Positions 23,101 to 34,589 of a stretch of DNA of 64,000 nt are shown in pieces. The DNA lies in assembly GCF_042242105.1 (NCBI RefSeq), contig NC_092022.1, positions 25,759,501 through 25,823,500 of the forward strand. Reading direction: 5' to 3'. A program made the position numbers and the translations under genes. The first letter of the stretch is position 1; the number at the start of each line of letters is the position of its first letter. Under the pieces are notes generated by a model, which was not told the origin of the DNA, did not search any database, and was given only the letters and a program-made list of their open reading frames with translations. This stretch comes from Pempheris klunzingeri (lineage: Eukaryota; Chordata; Actinopteri; Acropomatiformes; Pempheridae).

Positions 23101-26100
23101 CACGTGGTCATCTAGAGTGGACTGATTGCTTTGACACCGAACACACGACATGCAGCGTTGTGGAGAACTGTTCATCTGATTGACTTCACACTTAAAAGTG
23201 AAGTTGATTTAAAAATGAAGATCACACACACATAAACATACTATGTCTCTATTCTAGCGAGGACCCTATTCCTGTTGACACATGTGAGTACTAAAGAATA
23301 CTAACCTGTCCCTGGCCCTAACCTTAACCCTGGCTTTAACCATCACCACACATAAAATCACAAAATGTCCACACAAGACACCGTGGGCCCCAGACTGGAG
23401 TGTGCTTCGAGTCTTCAGGCCCCACCAAGAAAGTAACTCAACACACACACACACACACACATCTAATATGACCTCAAAACAAAGCTCATTAAAACTTAGA
23501 TGAGGTTTGGGCCAAACTCAGAAGACTTCAGCGGGAGCCAAGACGACAGGCCGCCATGTTAAAATAGAAACCAGACACAAACCAGGTTTGTCCAGACCCA
23601 AGTGTCAATTATGGAAATATGGTCACCGTCTCCACTTCTGTTATGGTGTGCAGAGCATCACGATGCTGCAGTTAAGTTGAGGAACACCCTCTGAACACTT
23701 CAGTTTTGTGAAGTCACGGGGACCTTTGACCTTCGGCCACCTCCATCCTCGAGTCCAGGAGTTTTTGTAAAACTCACATTTCTTATGAAGCATACGAACA
23801 AAGTTTCATTCATTCCATGAATGTATAAAGAGCGTTGGAGGTGGGGCTCCATTCATTCCGATGAAAGTTGTCCAGTGGCGCTTGAAGTAAAAAAAAAGTT
23901 CGACTTCCTGGGCATAAAAATACCTGGATCTTCTGCATTGTTGGGCCCATGGAGCACGGACACTATCGAACTTATTTGATGTTTGCACTATTTGGAACTG
24001 AGTAGTTACAAATTATTTTTAAAATCACGTTTTTTCACTGAATCCCCATCGATAACTACGGGGACGAGCAACCTCTATGCATTGTGGGAGTATATTTGAT
24101 GGTTAATAACTTGCTCCAAGACCCTAAGCTTCCCTCTAATGTAGGAATGACTGCTGGAAGATGTGTTAATGACATGAAAAACAACTTCGTCCTCCTGGTT
24201 CCTCTTTCTGCAATCTTTCTTTCTCTGAATAATAAGGAGATGAAAAGGGTATTAAAGTGTTAATGGAACTTTTATTGTGTTAAAGTCATTGATTAAAAGG
24301 ACCACAACAGCTGCTGGTACCCATCCTGCAACAAGGCACAATAAAACTGCAACACGACACAATCCAATGCAAATACAAACAGGTTAAAAAAGGTGAAAAA
24401 GCATGAAAAATGGACGTGTCAGGGACAGCAGTGGACACACTTTGCATGCATGATGAACATGGAATTATAAAGGTTGTATAACTGCACAGCGACAAAATAA
24501 TCACAAGCATTTTCTTAGGCTGAGGTTGGCCACATCCGGTCAGTATTGAAACTTCGAATCCATAAATGAACCAAATAAATGCAGCTTACAATGTTGTGAG
24601 GGTTGTGGGGTGCTGCTGCGAGGAGGCCGTGTCTGTAAGATCTGCAAACACGGTGAATGAATTTGTGCATTTGCTGCCTTTGTTGCTATTGTTGGCGTAA
24701 TTACCTATAATTGCCCTGTTTCATATTCATCAGCAGATAAAACAAGTTATACGGGTGAAAATTGCGTCTGGCTTATTGAAGAGGTTTGAAGCAGCTGTAC
24801 GAAAAGCCCTCTGCATGGGGGTGGGGTGCTGGATTATTACTGAATAGGACTTCAGGCTCATTTTTACACTGACTGGCAGCTCAGGTGTATTCTAGAAAGC
24901 AAATGCAAGATCTAATAATAATAATAATATTAATACATTTTATTTATAATGCACTTTATATTTGACGGTACAGACCTCAAAGTGCAGCAATTAAAACGTA
25001 ACAAGGTACGACAGTTAAAAAGCAACAGAGTTTAAAGACCAAGACTTAACAGCAGATAAAACAACATAGAGTACAGAGTCATCTTCTTTTTCCCCAAACT
25101 AGCAGGAGAAGAAAAACATGACTTACAAAGCCCTGGAAGAGCCCACAGCAAATGTAGCCACAGATCAGCAATCAGGTGTTCCTGGCTTTACTGTTCATTC
25201 TTTACTGTAGATACTACTACTGTTATCTTCCCCTAACCGACCTAGTGTCGTAGCTCTGATGCTTAATGCAGACTGTACATTAATGTGAGTATGATATTAA
25301 AATGTGACCTCTATTGACACTCCCTCTATTTGTGTTATAAATCTGCCACTTGTCGGTGGAAGTATACCACAGTACTTACATCCAACCTGTGTGGTTGTAC
25401 CTGGCTGTTCACCTGTAACCTTTGCACCGAAGGAGTGTCGACATTATTCAGCCAGCTCCTGATTCTCAAACATGATTGGTGATTTTCACATTAGTTGACC
25501 AAACTGCCAAACTTGGTCTTTGTAAACAAACTGATGATGATGAAATTTACTTTGGAATAATCAGCAAAAATACACAAAAATAAGTGAATGTAAGGAAAAC
25601 TGGACTGATCTTCTGCATGTGTGATTTACTGATCATTTGATGGTATGAAAAACAGTGCATTTACTTAACTAAACCTTTTTTCACACGTGACCCGAGTGTT
25701 GCAGGGTTACAGGGTTTTATTGGGTGAGTAAACATTTTTTGGGAAAGTTCTTGTAATTTTGGCGAGGTTTTGTACCATTTGACCAGTTTTCACTTTCAAA
25801 AAGATTAGCTATATTCCAAAAAAACAGCCCCCCCTCTCCTGTAATTAGTATGACTGAAAATGACAGGACAGTAAGTGAAGTGGCTTCAGCTTGTAACGTA
25901 ATGCATCATTCAAAAGACTTCAGGACATGTTTTGTTTTTGTTTTATCTACTGGTATTTAGGGTTCCAGACAGTTCCTGACACTTTTCAGATGTGTTGTTT
26001 AAAAGAGGTCAAATTATTCAATATTTAACAAAAAGCAGAAATCAGAGAAAAGTCAAAAGAAATGATTTGACCTCAGGCTGCTCCTGACCTGGCAAGAAAA

Positions 26101-27919
26101 GGAAAAGAAGGCTGGACTGCTAAGACTGGGTCGTACATTAGATCAGTGTTTCCCAATAAGCTCTGTAGAAGCCTGATAACGACCCATTCGTTTCAATCAG
26201 GCGTGTCGGAGCAGGGGAACATCTGAAACATGCTGGGCAGTGATTGGACAACACTGCTGTAGATTATGTGGGGAAAGAAGGCTGGTGTGTATTCAGGGGA
26301 GATGTTACTGGTCAGGTGTGCTGCTGGTGGTAAACATGTGAGTACTATCTCATTACTACAAGTAGCGTAAAGCAAAATTCTCCCTCAAATTGAATAATCT
26401 CACCTGGTGCAACATGCTAATTTCATGTCATTCAAATTTGTGTCTCAACTGAGCATCTATTTGTGCACTGACTTTGTATGTGGTTGCACGGTGGCACACA
26501 TTTTCGTTTTTCATTTTCATTTTCTTCCACTCCATAATGCTTAATGAATAATAATGAATTTGTTTGTCAGGAACCTTGTACAAAACAGAAAAGTGCACTC
26601 AGTAGACTGCAGATCTCTGCTAGCTGTGTAGCTATCTTAGAATGAGGCCCTTATATCTACATAGGAGGTGGGCTCTTTTCATGTTTCTACAGTGGCCCAG
26701 AATGGACAAACTGAGGATCTTTCTTTTCTTTTCTTTTTTACGTTGAAGTGGCAAACTTGACTTTAGTGGCTCAAATGCATTAGTTGGAGGATGAAGAGGA
26801 GGAGGAATAAGTGGTTGCTGCTGCTGGCTAACCATTTTGCCATTTTTGTGTTGTGAGAAGTTTGAGAACTTTTAACGAGTGAGAATCACACTTAGTATTT
26901 ACCTGAAGGCCACCGTAGTTTCTCCCTAGGGAGGGGTGAGGTGACTTACCGAATGCATGAGCCCCTCCAGACTCCAGACACCTGGCAGAAATAAAAATAA
27001 TTAAGAAAAAAAAATTGATCACATACAATGAGAAGATATATATTGTACCACATGTCTACTGTAGGTAGGTAATCTCCAGACACACACAACTAATGCAATT
27101 AATACAAGTATGAGTTCCTAACATAATGAAATTAAATTAAATTGTTGGCTGCCCAGTAGCTGACCTGGTGGAGCGTACCATTAAAGCTGAGTCCTTATCA
27201 TTACTGCATGTCATCCCCTTTTTCTTCTGTTTCCCGTCACTCTCTACTGTAACCATCCAACAAAGAAGAAAATGCCAAAAAATAATTTTTAAAGAAAACT
27301 TAGAATAGAATTTTAAATCTTTACAGCCAACACTATGCAATGTCCCACTAACCCCAGCTGTTCCTGCCAACAACATCCAGCAAAGTCCCCACAGAGGCTC
27401 CTCTAAACTGTCCTTGAAGCTCTGATCATTTGCTCTGTCAAAGTTGCACAAAGCTTTTCAGTGATGGACATCCAGTATTGTGACTTATTTGAAACACCAA
27501 ACTAATATTTTGTACTGCACAAATGTGCAAATGTTTGCTAAAATGCAGTAAATCAGAGGTACAACCTGAACTACAGTGTCATTTAAAACATGCAGGGCAG
27601 TGTGACTCTATATATACCCAGTTTTATTTTATTAGGTCTACCTAGCTAAAAGTAACGCAGTCTAATACAACAACTCAGCTTTTAGCTTGGTGTCCATAAT
27701 AAACAGGATTCTATATGTTACTATACTATAAGTATATGTTTGCCCAGTTTTATTTACACACTCTATTCTATTCCAGGTGACCATTTTCTTCTCAGACATT
27801 GTGGGCTTCACTTCTATCTCTGCGTCCTGTACTCCTCTGCAAGTGGTGGAGATGCTCAACAACCTCTACATGTGCTTTGACACACGCATTGACTCCTACG
27901 ACGTCTACAAGGTAACGAT

Positions 27920-27953
<34 letters not shown>

Positions 27954-30900
27954 GAATGCCTCCAAAATTTTAGTTTAACAGTCAACATTTTTCAAAATAT
28001 CCTCATATGCTTTCTTTTTGTGTCCTGTCAACCTCACTGTGACACCAAGAAATAGCATGTAACATGTAACTCCCTGATCCTCCAGTCTAGAAGCTAAACA
28101 AGGCTAACCACACTCTGACTCCACCTCTGTACGCAACATGTCGACATGACGTTACTATCCATCTGAGCGTCTCACGCTCCGAAAGAAAGAGAAGAAGAAG
28201 ATGGGAGTGGTTCTGATCTGTCAAAATATAGGAGTTTTTATTCAAGTATAAACGAAACAGGAACAACATGCAGTTCGTTTTACTAGTTGTGTGCATGCCT
28301 GCAGTCTCAGCCTCCATACAAAACCTGCAACAGAGATTTGTGTGATAAGCTGCAGCTGATCCACGCTGGTTCTCCACATGCAGCCGGCTCTGAAACCACA
28401 GTGTCAAACTGCATGTCCATTATGACTGATGTTTTAGGTTTTGTCAGAGATATATGTCACCTGAGGGGTGCAGGCTTCTGTGCAGCAGGATTAGCAGTTT
28501 AGCGAGGTATGCTGAGTCTTAAGTTGTTCTGTTATTAGCCCAGCATAGAAGCCTTTATGCTCAGCTAGGCTAACCATGTAATCAATAAAAAAATAGATGT
28601 AGGAGGGTAAAAACTCCTATATTCCCCTCTGAAATGTAGAGCACAAGTAACACAACAAAGTAAATGGAATTACAGTCGTAAGTCTTCAGCAGACTTCGTC
28701 TTCACCAGTATGAACATCTGAGCCAGTATGTTTTTTCTATCCACTCTGTCGATGTTCTTACAGAAGCTATGATCGTCTTTATTTATGGTCTTTATGACCC
28801 TATTTATTACTTAGTTCATTCTTCTTAGTTATAGACGATTAGTGTTAAACTGTACGCTGACGTTGTCCAGTTGACGTCTGGTATGTCTGTGGAAACACTT
28901 GTCATGTAGAGACATAAACAGACTAGAAGACGAGTCCCTCAGTGTTTCTCTGAAGCCTTCACGTCTGCATGTTGTTCAGGCCGTTGTACCTTGTGTACGA
29001 GCGCAGGCTGCAGCTGTGGCCTTTGTCGTGGTGCCTAAACTGACGTCCGTAGAAACATTTGGTTTGGTTTTGAACCGGAGCCTCTGCAGGTTAATTCCAC
29101 TGTTATATCTGCCAGATTTATTAAAACTGTTACGTCCACTAGACGCCTTGTGTGTACAGCTGCAGTCTCCAATTACTAATTACTAAAATGCCACAAGGGC
29201 CAAAGGTTGGAAGAAAATAATTAAGAAAATAAAAAGTTAAATAAATAACTTGTAAAGCTTATAGTGGTTATTGGTTTAGGTTAAGTTAAGGTTAGGTTTA
29301 GGTTCCGTGACTTTTCGGTATCGTTACCTCCCTATTTGAGGCTTATTAGCTTGAATTAGTTTCAAATAAGAGGTGCTATGTAATACTGACATTTCTCTCC
29401 TCTCATACGTTGCTGCTGCCCAAACAAATGTGCCACGTGCTGCTTTATTTGCAATTTTCAAACATGAAAAATATATCTGTAATAAAAAAAACCCCACATG
29501 TTAATAGTTTTTCACTGGCCATCATCAAAGTCACTTCCTGATTGGTCCAGGTATCTTCCCCGGGTGATACAGTGGGCTGTTTGGTCTTGAATTTAGACTG
29601 AGCAAACACAACAAACTGTCAAACCAGGTGGAGACGATTGGCGATGCATACATGGTGGTGAGCGGCCTGCCTGAGAGGAACGGGGATAGACATGCTGATG
29701 AGATCGCCAAGATGGCACTGGATCTGGTGGCAGCCGTCAGACAGGTGTCCATCCCTCACATGCCCAACCAGAGGCTGCAGCTCCGAGCCGGCATCCACAC
29801 AGGTGAGAGGAGCTCATTGTACGATGCAGGCAGCAGGCCAGGTCCCTACAGTCCACGCAAAACAACTACCTTAATACCTCAGTCAGGTGCCATCCAATAC
29901 AAGAAAGCTACTGGGCATGGATATTCATGGTAACTGTGATGACTCCTTTCCTCTAGCATCGCTCTGAGGTCAAATATTCCACTTGGACACTGGTCCAACA
30001 ATTACTATACAAGATATCTTATCTAGAAATCACTGAATTTAATATTAACTTTGCTTACTCTGAGTTTTTAATCTCTCCTGCTGCAGACCAAAATGTCACA
30101 ATGTGTTCATAAATAACACTGGGCACTATTTTATTTGCAAGCACGCATAATAAGTGCTTGCAATGCTGTTAGCTTTAAGCTCAGAGCACCACTGTGCCTC
30201 CATGCAGCTTCACAGGGCTCCTGCTGTGCCTGTGGACATCTTTTTCTCTGTTGCATTACAGAATGTAGTGGACTATTTCCAGCTTCTCGTCGCAGAGTGA
30301 AGCACAGTCCTTTTGCTCCTCGCTCTATAGGTCCTTGTGTGGCGGGAATAGTGGGCTACAAGATGCCAAGATACTGTCTGTTTGGAGACACTGTCAACAC
30401 TGCTTCCAGAATGGAGTCCACCAGCCTGCGTATGTGGATCTGCTTGCATGCATTCTGCATTTCTACACAACTCACACAAACACAATTAGAGTGGAAACTG
30501 AGTGGAGCCAATATATTTAAGCTCGTACTTGTAAGTTATCCAGCAGTGGTATTACAGTGGTATTATACTGGGGAAGGCAGCAATGCATTTCTACAATTTC
30601 TAATGTAAATATTGGACTTTGCTGCATATGGATCCCTGAAAAATTACATTTCAATTTGAAAAACAGGGCTAGTGCTGAGCTCAGGTGTGTTTAACAGTGT
30701 TCCTCCATGTTTGTGTGTCAGCTCAGAGAATCCACACCAGCTCAGAAAGCTACTTGGCTCTAATCAAAGACGACGCCTACGAGCTGCAGCTCCGTGGAGA
30801 GATTGAGGTTAAGGTAAAAGATCCAAAGATCCAAGTGAATGTTGTGTGTCGCTGGGAGACTGTCAGAGCTCAGGCTCGCTGTTACATCGTGGAAGCCATT

Positions 30901-32432
30901 TATCTTTTAACCCTTTAACCTTCTGCTCAACCACATGGTAGAGCACATTTTATCTTTTACACTATATCTTATTGAAAACATGTTTTACTTACGACATCCC
31001 AACCGTTTAGTAGAGGCCAATATTTCAAAAAATGTGGAGTCTGTTCATAAAAAAACATTGATTTTTGTAATTAGTGCCCCAAGAAAATAAAATATATAAA
31101 GAATACATTTTTCCATCACTTTTTTCTTGGTGCGGACCTTAAAGGGTTAACCCCTTACTGCCTGAATTTATTTACAATTATATAAAAAAATTAATTATTT
31201 GCATTCAAGCAGATGCTAAATTAAGTGGAGATTGTTAATTTGAATATAACATAGCATAGACTAGTACAATATAATAATAGTATAATAAAATATATATGTA
31301 CATACGGATAGAATATATATATATATATTTATTTATGTATGTATGCATCTATGTATATATAATGTACACATAGAAGATGCATCAACCGGCATTAGTGGGA
31401 TACAGAGGCCACCTCAGCTGCATCAAGACCGGAAGAGGTTTGAGGCGACACAGGCAACAAGGGGTTAAACATCATATAAAGCATCATATAAAACATGCTT
31501 GCTTAACAGCTGGTTGACAATATACAGCTATGCAATAAAAAGAATCAATCAATCAATCTTTATTTATATAGCTCCAGTTCATAACAGCGTCTAAAGAGCA
31601 GGTCGAGACTAAACTCTTTCATTAACTGCAACTAATTGCAGCGATTGTGTTTTTGGTATTTTTTGTAATTCTGATGAACAGAACCTTTCAGTTGGACTTT
31701 CCTTTAACAGTAATGTCTCTGACAGATAGGTAGTCACCCCCCCGCCCCCTTCACTCCTCTGTCATGTCTGTTCTCGTCCTGACAGGGTAAAGGCAAAATG
31801 AACACGTACTGGCTGATTGGCCATAAGAACTACAGCGTGCAGAATGACAGTCTGGTTTGCCGCTGGAATCCCAACATGGCCAAGAAGAAGAAGACGCTGG
31901 CGGGCAGCGAGGTGTCTGTGGGCAACGTGAGTTAACCTGGATCAGGGTTTCACATAGAGCCAGAGTGTTTGTCCCTGTCCTGTTTTTGTTTGCTTTCTGT
32001 GCTTCAGATCATTTGGTTTATTTATTCTTTATTCCTCCTGATATTGCCTATTTAACATTTTTTCTCCCGCATGTTGTTTCTGTGAACACTTTGGTCCATT
32101 TACGTTCTGTTTTATTTGAGACATCCACAGAATTACATGAATTTACACAATTTTACATATACAAGTCAATATAATTCGGTAAAATCTAAATTTTTTGGGT
32201 TCCATCTATGTTTTCTGTTCTGGATTTGATTAAATTATTATTACATAGTCTTCATATCAAGTCCAAATGATCACTGGGAAACTTTAAAAAAATATGGCTG
32301 CCTGTCATTCAAGGTAATTACATAAGTTAATGATTTTACATGATCTGATTTACTTAAAGACCTTTTTACTAATATTAGTCATGCCATTAGTAATATAGTT
32401 ACTATTGATATGGTTATTGTTTGCTGGGTACC

Positions 32433-32464
<32 letters not shown>

Positions 32465-32678
32465 GTGTCTTTAATTTATTATTATTACAGGAAATTGTAA
32501 TGTTGTCTATATCTGTGTTTCTCTTATATACGAACCTCTGTGCCAGTCATCGGTGACAGTCCAGAGCCTTAGTGAGAACGCCAACACCCCAGTCTCCCTT
32601 CCCTCTCCATCGCGACCTCGGACAGACAGACCCGGCCTGAGCGTGGCGGCTCAGATGGAGCCCCAGCAGCAGCAGTGA
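20127..32678 (+). CDS. two-TM receptor-type guanylyl cyclase with helical ectodomain (NIT-like), 8 exons
   Basis: Coding exons are 20127-20269, 21123-22266, 27777-27911, 29628-29802, 30331-30429, 30722-30813, 31786-31926 and 32547-32678. All phases agree and give 686 residues. Order: a basic cytosolic N-terminus, TM1 at about 64-83, a roughly 270-residue Cys-containing ectodomain with several N-x-S/T sites (NDT, NAS, NST, NGT, NLS), TM2 at about 353-372, a charged helical linker ([24 protein letters not shown]), then a class III cyclase domain from about 430. Metal-binding D436 (FFSDIVGFT) and D480 (ETIGDAY) are present, as are the GTP-selective pair E476 and C548 (YCLFGDTVN) and the catalytic N555/R559, so it should make cGMP. 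There is no kinase-homology domain and no HNOX domain. The architecture matches NIT-domain guanylyl cyclases; the NIT assignment is inference. The C-terminus is a Ser/Pro/Gln tail. Confidence 0.92.
20335..20860. repeat. minisatellite (CACACCCAGTCAyyCAC, 19-21-bp units) in cyclase intron 1
   Basis: About 25 head-to-tail copies of a unit such as CACACCCAGTCATCCACACT G, in two length variants (19 and 21 bp). They start just after the first donor site of the guanylyl cyclase gene. Three overlapping open frames run through it, but only because the unit lacks stop codons. They are not genes. Confidence 0.93.
22330..22410 (+). repeat. tRNA-derived SINE fragment
   Basis: The segment GGGTTGGAGATCGATCCCCG GCTCCTCCTGCTGAGCTGTC resembles the B-box region and adjoining body of teleost tRNA-derived SINEs. 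Only a short piece is present, in the large cyclase intron. Confidence 0.5.
22411..27776 (+). other. large intron 2 of the guanylyl cyclase gene
   Basis: No additional exon with cyclase similarity is visible. It holds repeat debris: CA/GT runs (about 23440-23461), a CCTAACC-rich dispersed repeat (about 23260-23400), a GACCTTTGACCTTCGGCCAC C-type repeat (about 23715-23830), an ATAATAATAATACATTTTAT TT-type non-LTR tail (about 24915-25010) and a partial hAT MITE (26144-26256). Confidence 0.5.
26144..26256. mobile_element. partial hAT-type foldback MITE
   Basis: It starts CAGTGTTTCCCAATAAGCTC and ends with a decayed counterpart TTGGACAACACTG. The interior (CTGTAGAAGCCTGATAACGA, then GGCGTGTCGGAGCAGGGGAA CATCTGAAACATGC) matches a common fish foldback family in which the full copy is about twice as long. 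The left arm is mostly deleted. Confidence 0.55.
27918..27952. repeat. (CA)n microsatellite beside an exon donor
   Basis: A CA run starts only about 7 bases after the GT donor of the cyclase exon that encodes the FFSDIVGFT motif. Confidence 0.9.
30911..31146. mobile_element. piggyBac-type MITE A
   Basis: The ends are CCCTTTAACC and CCTTAAAGGG, flanked by TTAA at 30907-30910 and 31147-31150. The TTAA target and CCCTTT ends are the signature of piggyBac-superfamily insertions. It is 236 bp with no coding capacity, and lies in the cyclase intron after the exon ending at 30813. Confidence 0.75.
31151..31464. mobile_element. piggyBac-type MITE B, abutting MITE A
   Basis: The ends CCCCTTACTGCC and GGCAACAAGGGG are inverted repeats with two mismatches. 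TTAA lies at 31147-31150 (shared with the previous element) and 31465-31468. The interior has an AT/TA-rich tract at about 31280-31370. Confidence 0.75.
31535..31610. repeat. non-LTR retrotransposon 3' tail
   Basis: ATCAATCAATCAATCTTTAT TTATATAGC followed by AACAGCGTCTAAAGAGCAG is a very common terminal motif of teleost L2/CR1-type elements and their SINE partners. Only the tail is present, in reverse orientation. Confidence 0.55.
32370..32470. repeat. 5' part of an interspersed repeat with (CT)n run
   Basis: ATTAGTCATGCCATTAGTAATATAG TTACTATTG-like text plus a CT run resembles the 5' part of the better preserved copy at 51520-51960. It stops shortly before the last cyclase exon. Confidence 0.45.
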
Positions 32679-32975
32679 CTGGGGAGGTCGAGGCTTCCCT
32701 GACCTGCTGCCCGGCTTCAGCCACCACGAGATCAGCTCAGGACTTCAGTTACCATGGACAAATCATCCACCTAGGAGAATGACAGGTTAGCTTGTAGTAG
32801 ATGTAACTAAAATAATAATTTTAGTAATCACTTGTCACCTTAAAGGAATAGTCCAACTTTTATTTGCTCTCTGAATTGTGAAACCTTTGAGATGGAAAAA
32901 CTATTAAAATAGGGTGAGGATGAGAGTCATGTGATCTTAAAGCTGATCAAGTAACTTTTTTTTACAGTAGAAGTA

Positions 32976-34587
32976 CAGTGGAGATCGAAAGTTTGGGCAC
33001 CCCAGATAAAAATTTGTATTAATGTGCATAAAGAAGCCAAGGAAAGATGGAAAAATCTCCAAAAGGCATCAAATTACAGATGAGACATTCTTATAATATG
33101 TCAAAAAAAGTTAGATTTTATTTCCATCATTTACACTGTCAAAATAACAGAAAACAAAATAATGGCGTCTGCAAAAGTTTGGGCACCCTGCAGAGTTAAT
33201 ACCTTGTACTGCCCCCTTTGGAAAGCTGAGACCTGACAGTGTCATGGATTGTTCACAATCATCGTCTGGAAAGACCAGGTGATGTCAATCTCAAAGGTGT
33301 TAAATGCCCAGACTCATCTGACCTTGCCCCAACAATCAGCACCATGGGTTCTTCTAAGCAGTTGTCTAGAACACTGAAACTGAAAATAGTTGACGCTCAC
33401 AAAGCAGGAGAAGGCTATAAGAAGATAGCAAAGCGTTTTCAGATGCCAATATCCTCTGTTCGGAATGTAATTAAGAAATGGCAGTCATCAGGAACAGTGG
33501 AAGTTAAAGCAAGATCTGGAAGACCAAGAAAAATATCAGACAGAACAGCTCGCAGGATTGTGAGAACAGCAAGTCAAAATCCACGTTTGACTGCACGATC
33601 CCTCCAGAAAGATCTGGCAGACACTGGAGTTGTGGTACACTATTCCACTATAAAGAGATACTTGTACAAATATGGTCTTCATGGAAGAGTCATCAGAAGA
33701 AAGCCTCTTCTACGTCCTCACCACAAAAATCAGTGTTTGAAGTTTGCAAATGAACATATAGACAAGCCTGATGCATTTTGGAAACAAGTTCTGTGGACTG
33801 ATGAGGTTAAAATAGAACTTTTTGGCCGGAATGAGCAAAGGAACGTTTGGAGAAGAAAGGGCACAGAATTCAATGAAAAGAACCTCTGTCCAACTGTTAA
33901 GCATGGGGGTGGATCAATCATGCTTTGGGGTTGTATTGCAGCCAGTGGCACAGGGAACATTTCACGAGTAGAAGGAAAAATGGATTCAATAAAATTTCAG
34001 CAAATTTTGGACGCTAACTTGATGCCATCTGTGAAAAAGCTGAAGTTAAAGAGAGGATGGCTTCTACAAATGGATAATGATCCTAAACACACCTCAAAAT
34101 CCACGGTGGATTACATCAAGAGGCGTGAACTGAAGGTTTTGCCATGGCCTTCACAATCTCCTGACCTCAACATAATTGAAAATCTATGGATAGACCTTAA
34201 AAGAGCAGTGCGTGCCAGACAGCCCAGAAATCTCAAAGAACTGGAAGACTTTTGTAAGGAAGAATGGGCGAAGATACCTCAAACAAGGATTGAAAGACTC
34301 TTGACTGGCTACAAAAAGCGTTTACAAGCTGTGATACTTGCCAAAGGGGGGCAGTACAAGGTATTAACTCTGCAGGGTGCCCAAACTTTTGCAGACGCCA
34401 TTATTTTGTTTTCTGTTATTTTGACAGTTTAAATGATGGAAATAAAATCTAACTTTTTTTGACATATTATAAGAATGTCTCATCTGTAATTTGATGCCTT
34501 TTGGAGATTTTTCCATCTTTCCTTGGCTTCTTTATGCACATTAATACAAATTTTTATCTGGGGTGCCCAAACTTTCGATCTCCACTG
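32976..34587 (+). mobile_element. apparently intact Tc1/mariner transposon
   Basis: This is a 1,612-bp element flanked by TA (32974-32975 and 34588-34589). Terminal inverted repeats at 32976-33203 and 34360-34587 are 228 bases long and differ at one position by my reading. Similarity extends a further 18 or so bases inward with an indel. The single transposase frame inside is full length. Long, nearly identical TIRs and an unbroken frame indicate a recent insertion. Confidence 0.96.
33344..34432 (+). CDS. Tc1-like DD34E transposase, intact (362 aa)
   Basis: The ATG at 33344 gives MGSSKQLSRTLKLKIVDAHK, the usual Tc1 start; the upstream in-frame extension lacks an ATG. The N-terminus holds paired helix-turn-helix domains (EGYKKIAKRFQMPISSVRNV, then TARSLQKDLADTGVVVHYST) separated by a GRPR-type linker (SGRPRKIS). 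The catalytic triad is complete: D153 (WTDE), D244 (QMDNDPKHTS) and E279 (NIIENLW), which is the DD34E spacing. Family members cut and paste DNA at TA dinucleotides. The C-terminal 25 or so residues are read from inside the right TIR. No stop or frameshift is seen, so activity is possible but not shown. Confidence 0.95.
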   Translation: MGSSKQLSRTLKLKIVDAHKAGEGYKKIAKRFQMPISSVRNVIKKWQSSGTVEVKARSGRPRKISDRTARRIVRTASQNPRLTARSLQKDLADTGVVVHYSTIKRYLYKYGLHGRVIRRKPLLRPHHKNQCLKFANEHIDKPDAFWKQVLWTDEVKIELFGRNEQRNVWRRKGTEFNEKNLCPTVKHGGGSIMLWGCIAASGTGNISRVEGKMDSIKFQQILDANLMPSVKKLKLKRGWLLQMDNDPKHTSKSTVDYIKRRELKVLPWPSQSPDLNIIENLWIDLKRAVRARQPRNLKELEDFCKEEWAKIPQTRIERLLTGYKKRLQAVILAKGGQYKVLTLQGAQTFADAIILFSVILTV

Positions 34588-34589
34588 TA

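Noticed and set aside
23300..23345. CCTAACC/TTAACCCTGG run resembling telomere repeats
   Set aside because: Irregular and part of a dispersed repeat, not a tandem TTAGGG array.
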